A DNA stretch of 64,000 bases from Hypomesus transpacificus (taxonomy: Eukaryota; Chordata; Actinopteri; Osmeriformes; Osmeridae). The stretch covers positions 11,195,682 through 11,259,681 of the forward strand of contig NC_061073.1 of the NCBI RefSeq assembly GCF_021917145.1, read 5' to 3'. Positions 35,301-46,972 of the stretch are shown piece by piece. Position 1 is the first letter of the stretch. The number at the start of each line of letters is the position of its first letter. The position numbers and the translations under genes are program-made. The notes beneath the pieces were generated by a model. It was not told the DNA's origin, searched no databases, and saw only the letters and a program-made list of their open reading frames with translations.

Positions 35301-38300
35301 ACCGGGTGCTCAGTCCCCTCTGCCTTCTGGGAAGGGTTCTATTTTGGTATTGTTCCGCTCGCCTAAGCTTACGTAAGAGAGGGAACAACAGGGTGTCTGG
35401 TCCCTGTAGGGCCTGGTACCTTGACAGGTTGCACCGTGACAGGCTGTTTGTCTGGTTCATCCGGCCCTGCGGGACCACGCCACAGGCTCTCCCTGGCAGG
35501 GGGAGGTTCACACTTTTCTTCACTGCTCATTACACAGTATCTTGTGGATGTGTGTGCATGTGCATTGTCACTTGGGGATACGCCCTCTTTAGACAAACAC
35601 TTTTTACAAGAGGTATTTGGTTTTCAGTGGATTCACATGGTCACGCCCTGGTCCCTGTAAAGCCCTGGTCCCTGTAAAGCCCTGGTCCCTTTAGAGCGCT
35701 GGTCCCTGTAAAGCCCTGGTTCCTGTAGAGCCCTGGTACCTGTAAAGCCCTGGTCCCTTTAGAGCGCTGGTCCCTGTAAAGCCCTGGTTCCTGTAGAGCC
35801 CTGGTCCCTGTAAAGCCCTGGTCCCTGTAAAGCCCTGGTCCCTGTAAAGCCCTGGTCCCTTTAGAGCGCTGGTCCCTGTAAAGCCCTGGTCCCTTTAGAG
35901 CCCTGGTCCCTGTAAAGCCCTGGTTCCTGTAGAGCCCTGGTCCCTGTAAAGCCCTGGTTCCTGTAGAGCCCTGGTCCCTGTAAAGCCCTGGTTCCTGTAG
36001 AGCCCTGGTCCCTGTAAAGCCCTGGTTCCTGTAGAGCCCTGGTCCCTGTAAAGCCCTGGTTCCTGTAGAGCCCTGGTCCCTGTAAAGCCCTGGTTCCTGT
36101 AGAGAGCCCTGATGATGAAGGCAGCAGCAGGACCGACTGCCAGGGTTGGGCCTTTGTTGAGCTCTCAAAACAGGGAGGAACACGGTGAGAGGCTGCATGA
36201 GAACCTGCGAGTCAGCAGAGGGTCAGAAAGATAGGGTGTCATGTAACAGAATGGCTCAGTGCGGATGAATGGAAACGGACACCTGTGTTAGGCCTGTGTT
36301 GGTGTGGTGGATGGATATTGGCCAATGGCTTTGAGGCTTAAATGCAAGTAGTGTACTCGTACTGTACCCGATTGTGCTAATAACGACAAGGGCTGATGTA
36401 CAAAGTGTTCGCATACTCTGTTTCTTTTTCCACTCTTCCTCATTCTTTCTCTGTCTTTCTAGCTTCACTTGGTTCACTGGAACTCTGAAAAATACAGTTT
36501 GTTCGAGGAGGCAGTAATGGAAGAGAATGGTCTGGCTGTTATTGGAGTCTTCCTCAAGGTAAAAATACCCTACCCCACAGAGCCCTACCCTGGATATTTA
36601 CTGAAGTATCCTACACCACATAGCCCAGGTATTGACTGAACCATCCTACCCGACATAGCCCTACCCTAGGTTTTGACGAAACTCTCCTACCACACAAAGC
36701 CCTACCCGTTTGTCTTCGTCTCAGCTTTCCAGCCCTCGGCACGCACACACAGGGGACTGTGTTCCTTTGTACAGCACATTCTCCTGCAGATTAACATTCC
36801 ATGTCTCATAGTAAATTGAAGATCATACTGAACACAGGCCCACTGTGTGAACGTGTAAAGGAGGTTATTAAACAAGTGGTGGATATGGACAAAAGAGGCC
36901 TGTTTCCTGATCTTTTTCCTTAGGTGGGAAAGAGGCATGAGGGGCTCCAGAAACTAGTGGACGCCCTCCCTGCTGTCAGACACAAGGTGAGAACAAGGCC
37001 GCAATCCTTTCCTCCAGCCAGGTTGGTCTGGGAGGGAGAGGGGTGTGGGATGCGTGTAGGAGGGGTCCGTGGGGGGTCTGGGCGGGAAAGGGGTCTGGTT
37101 AGGGTCTGGGAGGGAGAGAGAGAGAGAGAGGTATGGTTAGGGTCTGGGAGGGAGAGAGAGAGAGGTCTGGTTAGGGTCTGGGAAGGAGAGAGAGAGGTCT
37201 GGTTAGGGTCTGGGAAGGAGAGAGAGAGGTCTGGTTAGGGTCTGGGAGGGAGAGAGAGAGAGGTCTGGTTAGGGTCTGGTAAGGAGAGAGAGAGGTCTGG
37301 TTAGGGTCTGGGAAGGAGAGAGAGAGGTCTGGTTAGGGTCTGGGAGGGAGAGAGAGAGAGGTCTGGTTAGGGTCTGGGAGGGAGAGAGAGAGGTCTGGTT
37401 AGGGTCTGGGAGGGAGAGAGAGAGAGGTCTGGTTAGGGTCTGGGAGGGAGAGAGAGAGAGGTCTGGTTAGGGTCTGTGAGGGAGAGAGGTCTGGTTAGGG
37501 TCTGGGAGGGATAGAGAGAGAGAGAGGTCTGGGAGGGAGGTCTGTTTAGGGTCTGGAAGGGCTGTTGTTCCCACCTCAGCGGGTGTTAGCATGTAGATGT
37601 GTGACGTGGGAGCTGCTCCTAGATGAGAATCGGGGCGATGCTGGGGAGTGGAGTATAAACGAGGAGTGGGGTTACCAGCGCTCGGAGTGTAAGAGAAAAG
37701 ACTGTCCACCAACACGATGACACAAAAGTACCATGAAGTAACATGAGCTGATCTTGGAACACGTGAGTGTTGGGAACACTCATGGTATTTCAGGTCTACT
37801 TTCATCACCCCCTTGTGGTGAAAGACAACATTACAACCCACCACTGCCAGTCAAGTTTGAACTGTTTAATGTACAACCGTCAATTAGATTTATCAGTTTG
37901 ATAAAGGGATGTTTTAAGTTATGCTAATAGAGGCATTTCATTTGGCATTTTAAACCTGTAACTTGGCTATATGTACTCCCTCCACCTCTCCAGGACAGTG
38001 TGGTGGAGTTCACCAGGTTTGACCCGGCCTGTTTGCTGCCCACAAACATTGATGACTACTGGACCTATGGAGGGTCACTGACCACACCCCCTCTCACAGA
38101 GGCCGTCACTTGGATCATCATGAAGCAGCACATCGAAGTCAGCCATGACCAGGTGTGTGTGACAGTATTGAAAGCTGAGGCCTGAGTCATGTAAAGTTAC
38201 ATAAACATTTAGTTTGTACTTAAAATACGATCTCTTGACGCATTTTCTCTCTCCCCTCTCGCATGTTCTCCCCTCTTCTCACTCTCTTTCTTTCTTCCTG

Positions 38301-38566
38301 TCTCTCCTTCCTCTTTTGGTCTCTTTCTTCCTCTCTCTCTTCCTGTGGCTCCCTCCCTCCTCTCTTCATTTCCATTTCTCCCTCTCTCTTCCTCTCGCTG
38401 CCAGCTGGCAGTGTTCCGGAGCCTTCTCTTCACCTCAGCGGAGGAAGAAGCCCAGAAGAGCATGGTCAACAACTTCCGGGTGCAGCAACCACTAAAGGGA
38501 CGGACAGTGCGTTCGTCCTTCTCACCATTCCTCCAGGGGGCGCCACCTGCGGAGGGAGACTACTGA
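32361..38566 (+). CDS. ca5a: Mitochondrial carbonic anhydrase 5 (CA5A-like)
   Basis: Alpha-carbonic anhydrase, a zinc enzyme interconverting CO2 and bicarbonate; CA5 supplies bicarbonate in the mitochondrial matrix. Seven exons: 32361-32502, 34058-34255, 34701-34819, 36463-36558, 36924-36986, 37994-38152, 38405-38566. The sum is 939 nt (312 aa; human CA5A 305). Exon 1 encodes an Arg-rich, acid-poor leader ([20 protein letters not shown]) typical of mitochondrial import. Zinc ligands are visible in QFHFHWG (two His) and ELHLVHWN (third His). [29 protein letters not shown] and the Thr199-type loop [14 protein letters not shown] are family hallmarks. LVHWNSEKY and [12 protein letters not shown] favour CA5 over cytosolic isoforms, and the next gene being slc7a5 matches human 16q24.2, where CA5A and SLC7A5 are close. 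Introns 3 and 5 contain large minisatellites. The A/B paralogue is assigned by synteny, not by sequence alone. Confidence 0.93.
35645..36108. repeat. 17-bp minisatellite in ca5a intron 3
   Basis: About 27 copies of a 17-bp unit, AGCCCTGGTCCCTGTAA, with a few recurring variants (TTCCTGTAG, CCCTTTAGAGCG). Variants alternate in a higher-order pattern, especially from 35920 onward. The long minus-strand frame it creates is a repeat artefact. Confidence 0.95.
37078..37560. repeat. G-rich minisatellite with GGTTAGGGTCTGGGAGGGAG units in ca5a intron 5
   Basis: Roughly fourteen units of 31-37 bp. Each contains GGTTAGGG followed by a variable (GA)n tail. Length differences between units come mostly from the GA count. 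The coding frames through it are artefacts. Confidence 0.93.
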
Positions 38567-41500
38567 CCCGACACCAGAGTCCCATCTCATCCACCCAAGA
38601 GCCCTTCAGCCCATATTGGGGACTTTCAAACTCTTACCTGGTCTTCAGAATTCATGCTGTCTGTCATACTGCCTGTCTATCATACTGCCTTGTCTGCCTG
38701 GCGTTCTGGAGTCAAAGGCTTGGAACAGCTCATCCCATCTCCTAAACAACAGAGCTTTCTAGCAGTGGAGGTGGTAAAGTGTGGAGGCCTTTTTGAAAGC
38801 CTTACTTGGTGCCTGACATGTTATGAAAAGGTTGAATGTTATATTTTAAATCCCTGGTTCTTGGGCGAAAGGGGCATTTTATCACCATCTCTGGATGGTT
38901 ATAGTCAAGCAACTTTTTTCTCTTCCTATCAACAGGCAGACAATGATGTTTTATAATTAAGTTTGATGTTTAACAATGAGTGATTTTTCTAGTGGTCAGT
39001 CACTATTCATAGCACCCTCTTGTGGACATAACAAAAACAATGTTAGACATATCCACTAACACCATAGCTTTGACAGAACTATGGAAATAGTTTGAAGGGT
39101 TAAAACACATTAATGGTACAATGCTGAAGAAGATTTGGTTTGTTAGATTCAGTCTGAAGAGAAGTCGCCGTTTTAAATGGTGGTTAGTCTTACCTAAACG
39201 ACTATTATAAAGAATGTACATCTTCGAATATGTAGCTTAGAGCTGAGAGAGATAATATATGTATACAGTATGGCATCTAGTAGCCTTACAAGCTGTGCTG
39301 ATAGTTAATCTTCAGTGCTTTTGCTGGTATAGAAGGGGCCCCAATATACGCACAAGTCATTTGTTTGTTTTTCTATCGCAAACAAATATTAGATTTTAAG
39401 CATTGTTGATTAAGATCCGTTCTTTTCCTTTTCACTGAGATGGAATTTCTCTGACAGTGCCTTTTAAATGTTCACTAACATGGTCAACCATACTTTTATG
39501 TAATCAATACCTCACTGCATTCTGCACGGCCAAGGCCTACGGGGAGAATGGATATAGGGTGCATCTCAATTCGGAGACATATTTTGCTCCACCTTTGTTT
39601 GTCTTTTTCCCACTCTGATCTTTTTTCCCACTCTGATCTTTTTTCCCACTGACCCGAAACTGTGGCAGGGGAAAGCACAGGGCATTTCCTCCACTTATTA
39701 CGCACATGCCTGTTCCCTTTGCCCTGTGCCATCACCTCAGTAGTCAGCAGAGAGGAAGGAAACCATGTCGAACGATTGAAACTCACCCCTGATGGCGGTT
39801 GCAGGGTCAGCTCCCTTTGCTTCTGCTGCTGCTGAGGCGTCAATCTGAATGTCTGTGCCCTCCAGGCCAGAGGTGCAGCCAGGCTTGTCTGTGGTGTAGC
39901 CTGCTAACTGGGAGGTTGTCAGGCTACACTGCGTTCAATAGAGGTACCAGGGGGAGGGTGGCCGTAGCAGGCTTGGGGTTAGGATGGTAGATGGACAGGG
40001 TTGACACTACCCTGGGACCACCAGTTTGAATCACCTCTACCAAACTGGATTGACTGTTTGAATCACTTCCACCAACCCGAACTGACTGTTTGAATCACAT
40101 CCACCAAACTGAATTGACTATTCGATTCACTTTTAACGACCTGGAACTGACAGGTATTCATGCACTGGGGGCATCCTTGAATGCAGTGCCAAACTGTAAT
40201 GGTGATGAAGCTTTGTGTTCTGTTACTGCCTGTTCAGCATCGACATTGTTCTATGAATCTGTGTCTTCAAACATGAAAGTGAAGTTGGGAGAGAGAGAGG
40301 GGGGGGGGGGGGGGGGGGTGGAGATGGAGAGAATGAGCGACTGTTACTCTAGGGATTTCTCAGTAACAGGCATGGAGAGCTTTTGGTGATCATTAAAACC
40401 CAGAAGGAAGCATTGATTGGTTAGTTCTGCCTTCAGGGGGTGGGGTATGTGGTTTGGTCTGGCCTGTGGAGTGAGGGGGAGACCACAGTTTTCTTTGTGA
40501 TCTTTCTTTAACAATGTTCCTCTCTAAACCAGCCTCCGACAAGGCCCCTGGCTGAATGAGCCACCTGCCCCCCTCCTCAGCCCCCTGCTGGCCCCCCAGC
40601 ACCCTTCGGGCCCCACTAGAGGCATGTGACAGTTAAGCTAACTTGCTCCGAACACTGAAACACCGTCTAAACATAGGAGTCTAAACTCACCTTTCCCTGT
40701 CTCACGTCTCCCTGTCTCACCTCTCCCTACCCTCAACTATTCCCGTCTCACCTCTCCCTAACCTCAACTGTCCCTGTCTTACCTCTCCCTACCCTCACTC
40801 ACCGGTGGTGAGAGGGTTAAGGGGCTGACACATCAGTGCTGGATATGGTTGTGATTATGCATTTACTGGTTGGAAGTTGGGTGGTTATTTTAGGGTTGCA
40901 TTTTGGAATATTGCAATTTTCCAATGTACTGTATGGAGAGTGAAATGATTGTCCTGTCCTGTGGTAGATATACTGACTATCCGTTGTGTCAAATGTGGTG
41001 ACTTGTTACATGCCTTTTGAAGTGGCCCTATCCAACCACAAGTATCCAACCACAAGTATCACAAGTTCCTCTCGTATTTGCATTTTCTTCCTCAATGTTT
41101 CTTTTCCTAAATAAATTATATTAATAATAATGGAATCTAATAACATTCTAAATCTGATGACGGTAAATCTTTTAGCTCCTATGTTTCAGCTGCCGTTACT
41201 GAGTGTTTTGAAATGTGTACATAGGTCTCGAGAAAATATGCACACCGAGCGCACCCTATGCATGTTGTACAGGAACAGGCCTGGGCCCTGTTTGATGTGA
41301 TAGCAGGTGTTGTCCCCATGCTGCAGGCTGTGTTGACCTATGTGGGCTTGTGCTGTAGTACATACTGCTGTTTGTTTAGTCAGTGGGCGTCCACAGTCCT
41401 GGCCCCTGGGCTCAGAGGCCCTGGGCCCCTATCCCAACACCTGCTCCCTCATTGGCTCAGCCCAGCTGTACAACCAGGAAGTGGAGCTGTTGGGTTCCGC

Positions 41501-41650
41501 AGGGACTGTAACCCTGACAACAGCCTCTGCTGACAGGAAATGTATAGTACTGTAGAAGATTTTAAGGACACAATATATGAATAAAATGAAAAAGCAACGA
41601 GTGCTCATTTAGAGCTGCCTGTGTGGTTCATTGTGAGAGCTGATGATATT

Positions 41651-41794
41651 GGCTGGGTTTCCCAGATTCGTTAAGAAGCTCTTAACGCTAAGAGCTTCTT
41701 AAGAACGTTCTAAAAGCATTGTAGAGCGTTCTTAGAACGCTCCTAAGAAGCTCTGAGCGTTAAGAGTTTCGTAACAAATCTGGGAAGCCCGGCC
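41651..41794. mobile_element. Palindromic 144-bp MITE
   Basis: Starts GGCTGGGTTTCCCAGATT and ends AATCTGGGAAGCCCGGCC. The whole element folds on itself through repeats of CTTAACGCTAAGAGCTTCTT and its complement. A possible 3-bp target duplication ATT flanks it (41648-41650 and 41795-41797). No coding capacity. The superfamily is uncertain. Confidence 0.85.
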
Positions 41795-43394
41795 ATTGTG
41801 AGTAAAATGCAGCTGTGTCAAAGAGGCTAAGAGTCACTGTACCCTATAGCTCAGATGCAGTATACTGTATGTTTATTCAAAGCTATCTGTCCAACACATT
41901 GAACCCAACTGGGGGATCACGAGTGGACTGAGGAGCTCCAAACCTTTTAATAAGACCTCGGGATCGTGTTTAATCGCAAAGTGGTCACAAACAAGGAATT
42001 TACTTTGGTGGGCAGGTGCATACAATGAACATTCAAACATAATAAAATAAAATACTACGGCTATACAATATTATATAAAATACGATAAATAAAATAATAG
42101 AAAAAATAATAATACTGAATGTGTTAAAGTGACATTGTGTGACGTAAAGTGACAGTGTCAGTTTGGGGCCTTGTTAACTCTAACCACCACCAACCCACCT
42201 TATCTATACTAGCATCGCACCTTAACTAAACCCTGATCCCACCTTAACCCTGATCTCACCTTAACTACTGTATACTCCCATCTGACCTTAACCCTCATCC
42301 CATTACAGCACTCCCTCCAAACACTGTTGAGTTCTGGGACCCTGAAAGCCTCGTATTGGACTATAAATTGAGGGTAGGATGGAGGAATGGAGAAGTGGAT
42401 GAGTGGAGGGGTGGATGAAGGAAGGTGTGGTTGAGAACGAGAGGATAGGCAGATGTGAGGTGGAGGGGTTGATGAGAGGACTTTAAAAACAGACTGGTGA
42501 GAACCGGAGCTGGGGAACACAGGGTCCTCGGGTCTCAGGGGTTCCAGAGAGTTCTAGGAAAGGTGTATGTAATGTAAACATGCGTTGAGCAAATGTCTCC
42601 ACAGCGCCCCATTGTTCCCTCCCAGCCAGTCCTGGAGACAAGGTCCGGCCTAGGCTGTTAGGCAGAACTGTGAAGTCCCCCCGCCCAACCCGGACCCCCC
42701 CACCACACACACACGTCCCCCGCCCCCGTGTGCCCCCGACCTGTCTCGACTACTGCTTTGAAGCCCCAGCAGGGCTTGGAATGCCCGGAAACCTGGTTTG
42801 AGTTTGGTCTCCACCTGATTCAAACAGTCCCTCATTGGTGTTTATTTTGTTTGGCCAAGAGGGAAAGGGAGGATGGAAGAGATGGACGCGTTTGTGTCTC
42901 TATCAAAAGACTGCTAGGTTTCCCATTATTGTATGAGAAAGTTTCAGATAATTTAGGTTTTGAACTTTGTATGAGAACAAGTAAATGAATGAGGTTAGGG
43001 GCATCAGACATCGGATGTAGTCCAGTTAGTCCCAATGTCTCCTGTAACCACATTTCTCCTGACCTTGAGACTACTATTGCAGGGCAGAATGACCACTACA
43101 CTGATCTGGACCCCTGTAGACTCATTCAGACGGAATCTGGATTCTGGAACAATGTACCAACTGATGAGAAATTGGAGTGGACAAGTATTTATGTGATTTA
43201 AGGTTTGTGGGTGTAGTTTAAGGTTTGAAGAAGAAGAAGAATTGGATTAATTTCCTTCCTCCCAGGGGAGCAAAGACCACTGGGCAGCCACATCACCAGT
43301 GCCAGGGGGCCAAGTCCAAGTGATCACCCATGTCCTGGTCAGGGATACGGTCAACAGAGCAATCTGTTATACATGTTTTAACATTGGGTGATTA

Positions 43395-43545
43395 GGACAC
43401 CCAGGTCAGCACAAGGAGAATATGCAAACGCCATGCAGAAAGACCTGGGAGACACCGACAGGCCCCGAGTGAGAATCGAACCCAAAACATTATCGCTGCG
43501 AAGCGGCAGTACAAGGCAGAGTGCCACCGTTCCACACGAGGGGTT
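43395..43545 (-). repeat. SINE-like interspersed repeat, minus orientation
   Basis: On the minus strand it reads a degenerate form of a common fish repeat: GTGGCACTCTGCC, then GGGTTCGATTCTCACTCGGG (B-box-like), then TTTGCATATTCTCC. Copies of this family occur widely in teleosts, from general knowledge. The ends are not sharp. Confidence 0.55.
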
Positions 43546-44744
43546 ATAGAGTTAGGTGTCGGTTCAAGTTGATGGAGCTTGATGTGTTAGTTTAGTTTCA
43601 GACTCTTCTTTCCTCATATTCATGATCCGAAGGCTGAACAGATGGATCAGCACATGAGACTGGATACGTGTCGACCTAGATAAAGTTCAGCTCAGCAATA
43701 AAACATGAGGTACTCTGTTGAAAGGGCCTCTTCGATGAGGACAAGGCTGCTGGTCCTTATTGGGGAGAAGCTGGGACCTGAGGCTGTACAGGAGGCCAGA
43801 GGACCGACCGTACGCTCCGGGACGCACTGAGGCTCATGAAGATGAAAGGAAAAGTCTCATTAAAACTCCTTTCTCATCTTATTGTTCCAAGTTTGAAGGA
43901 GGTAATTTTAGAACAACAACGGAACAACCCCCACGTTCAACAGCTCCAGGGGATGTAAACAGGATCTTCAGCTTGGGACGGTCTCTGAACTCCAGCTGGA
44001 CTCTCTCCTTCTGCTCTTCTCCCTCCTCATTCATCTCCCCTCTTCTCCTATACCCCTAGACTCAGACTAAAATAGTATTCGTCTTTTGAATGGTTCTTCC
44101 TGGGTTCCCATAAACAGGATTTTGAGAGAAAAAAAAGCATGCATGTGTGTGATGTGTATTTGGCCCCAACCTTATTTGGCAGTTTTATTCAACAACAAAA
44201 ATCCCAAGTGTTCAGAAGAATGGACTCCATCACAAAGGCCTGCCATCGCAGCACAGGAGACCATCACAAAGACCTGTACACATGGTAGAAGCTCCCCACC
44301 CACTAAAGCAACAGTCTTCTGCACCACCGTTTGGATACAGCAGACACTGGAGGCCCTATTGCACCACAGTCAGACCGACACCTAATCCTCAACACTTCTC
44401 CCAGCTCCAGAACAAAAACGACTGTGAATTCCTTCATAGGTATTCAACTTTTGGCTCCCTGTGCTCGAGTAGCAGGACAGGCATCCAGACCCCCCTCTGG
44501 GCGATAAGGTTTTTCTGTGTAAGCCCAGCGGTGTGCTGACATCCTTCCCGGCAGCTCCCGCTGGCTGGCCCTCCATGGGCTCCGCTCATAGGCCTCTGGT
44601 TTGTTATCTCTGCCCGGTGAAGTAGCCTCCATCCTGGGATGGTGTTGGCCCAGGTTAGCCCTACCCTGAATCAGCTGCGGTCAGGGAGGCAGGCAGGCCT
44701 TGCCATCACTGCAGATCTTGGCTCAACCATCTCTCCACCTGGAG

Positions 44745-45270
44745 AGTGATGATTCTTACCATGCTGGAGAGAGTTTACTGTGATGATTCTAACCATGCTG
44801 GAGAGAGTTTACTGTGATGATTCTAACCATGCTGGAGAGAGTTTACTGTGATGATTCTAACCGTTCTGGAGAGAGTTTACTGTGATGATTCTAACCGTGC
44901 TGGACAGAGGTTACTGTGATGATTCTAAACATGTTGGAGAGAGGTTACTGTGATGATTCTAACCGTTCTGGAGAGAGGTTACTGTGATGATTCTAACCGT
45001 TCTGGAGAGGGGTTACTGTGATGATTCTAAACATGTTGGAGAGATGTTGCTGTGACTGTGGTGATTATAACCATGCAGAAAAGTGGTTACTGTGACTGTG
45101 ATGATTACAACCATACTGGAGAGATGTTACTGTGACAGTGATGATTCATGCCACGCTCGAAAGAGAGATTACTGTGATTACTCTAACCATCCTGGAGAGA
45201 ATACTGTAATGATTCTTAACATATTGGAGAAATGTTTTTTAAATGTTGTTTAGATGTTGATTATAACCAT
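44745..45270. repeat. 34-bp tandem repeat with GTTACTGTGATGATTCTAAC units
   Basis: About fourteen copies of CTGGAGAGAGTTTACTGTGA plus GATTCTAACCATG. The first units are nearly identical; later ones decay progressively and change in length. Confidence 0.92.
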
Positions 45271-46054
45271 GCTGGAGAGATACTGTGATTAAGATTATTG
45301 TAACCAAAATGCTCAGACCACTGTTGTGTACCTTTTGTTTTGTGTACCCCCTTTACCCATAGGGGATGGGTATAGCTTTGGTTAAAAGTGTAGAAGAAAA
45401 GAAAATCTCTCTAATGCAAGGTACAAGGTACAGCATATTACATGCTTGATCTGAGAAGATATAAAGGAGCAAGTGAAATGAACTTGATTGAAAAGTTCAA
45501 TCATATTTTCCAGGCCTTGTTACTATCTCCTGGTTCCAAATAAATGACAAATGCCTGTCTTCCAGTACGTGGGACCAAGACATCTAGTAGATGTGTTCTC
45601 AAGGTTCCCTGTTGTTGCCTGGGAATGTTATTCAGGCTGAAACACCACAACTCAGACCTTGAGTGGAAGATAAGCCTAAGACTAATAACCTTGCATTATT
45701 CACTGTGTCGTTTTTGGCCACAATACCTCTGTAGACATGAACCGTAACTTTGGCTGCCATTCTTCCACCGTAACAACTTTATCTACAGACAGGAAATTGT
45801 ATCTGTCGCTATCGTCTGTGTGTGTACGTTCATGTGAGTGTTCAGGTGTGTGTGTGTGTGCCGGAGCAGGTCATAGGGGTCCCAGAGGGTCCCAGACAGA
45901 GGAATGTCAGGCAGGCCTTGTCGGGACAGGGGATAAGGAGGTGCACCCCTGCTGAGTTCTCCCATATGGAAATAATTCCCCCCTGCTGCTCTGAACCCAG
46001 TCACCTCTCTCCGCCCCCCCCCCCCCCTCCCCCCACTACCCACTAGCATCCCAC

Positions 46055-46470
46055 ACTACTCCCTGGTCAATTAAGCCACACCCCTCCTCTCCCTGGTCAA
46101 TACAGCCACCTCCCCTTTGCTTCCTGGTCAATGGAGCCACCTCCCCTCCACTCCCTGGTCCTTGTAGCCATGCCCTTTTACTCCCTTGTCAATCCATATC
46201 CCTGGGGCACTTCGTTGGCTCACCAGATAAGTGCGTGTACCAGGGTAGGATAAGGCATTACCGCAGTGGCCTGGGTTCGAATTCGGCCCAGGCCTTTTGT
46301 ATGTCATCCCTTATCTGTCTTCCTACATTTCCTGTCTCTCTATATCGCCACTGTAAAAAAAATTAATGACTGAAATACCCCCAAAAATAAATCTCTTTAA
46401 TATAGCCACTCCCCTTCACACCTTGGTTAATCAAGCCACGCCCTGTCACATCCAACGGCCCTTTGCTTCC
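46055..46470. repeat. Decayed tandem repeat of CCTGGTCAAT...AGCCAC units, split by a SINE
   Basis: Units of about 30 bases (CTCCCTGGTCAAT then AAGCCACACCCCTC) occur at 46058-46200 and continue at 46402-46470. The block between them is the SINE listed separately. Confidence 0.75.
46205..46400 (+). mobile_element. tRNA-derived SINE
   Basis: It contains an A-box-like TTGGCTCACCAGATAAGTGC and a B-box GGGTTCGAATTC, the split promoter of tRNA-derived SINEs. A body CTTTTGTATGTCATCCCTTA and an A-rich tail follow (AAAAATAAATCTCTTTAA). It sits inside a tandem repeat, which shows it inserted later. Confidence 0.8.
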
Positions 46471-46972
46471 TGGCCAAGCTACTGTCAGTTTTTAAAGAGG
46501 TAATTAAGTGTCATCTTATTTTCAGACACTGGGAAAATTGTTTCAGCAAGTTTCAGCAAAAAAAATTGAATAGTTATTAATGCAATCCCTGGCAGCCAGT
46601 CTGGTTGCTTGGACCCATTTAGGGGCATCTCATCCTAGCCTAGAAGCCTCTGTCAATCGCTAGAGGGCGTTCCTGCGTTTCTTAACGGCGCATCACGTTC
46701 AGCAGATGATGACGAGGAAGGCTGGCCTACACTACACCCAGGAGAACTATTGGGCAAATTCTCTAATCCTTTGTACACAGAGACAGAGTTGCTTTGACAC
46801 AGTGGAAAGCACGCTTGTCTGAGTCTGCAGCGAGCCAGCATCTTAGCGTGTCCTCGTGTTCCAGTAACCTAGCCTACGGACCAGTCTCAAACTGTAGCAT
46901 CATTGTCGTTGAAAACACATTTTAAAGGGAGAGCGAATAAAGCGGAAAGCGTTGTCCCCACAGGAGCGAGAA

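Larger units (their letters stand above)
38567..46972. other. ca5a 3' UTR and gene-poor, repeat-rich interval up to slc7a5
   Basis: After the ca5a stop there is probable 3' UTR. AATAAA at 41110-41115 and 41580-41585 are possible signals, but a shorter transcript is likely. The rest has no homology-supported ORF. It contains a palindromic MITE (41651), a SINE-like fragment (about 43400), a 34-bp tandem repeat (44749), a tandem repeat broken by a SINE (46050-46470), and homopolymer runs (G at about 40301-40318, C at about 46014-46026). The slc7a5 promoter and 5' UTR must lie in roughly 46600-46972. Confidence 0.6.

Noticed and set aside
35641-36198. 185-aa minus-strand frame with [14 protein letters not shown]-like repeats
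   Set aside because: Generated by the 17-bp minisatellite in ca5a intron 3; purely repetitive.
46205-46300. tRNA gene
   Set aside because: A- and B-box-like strings are present but no acceptor stem or anticodon arm folds properly; SINE body and A-rich tail follow.
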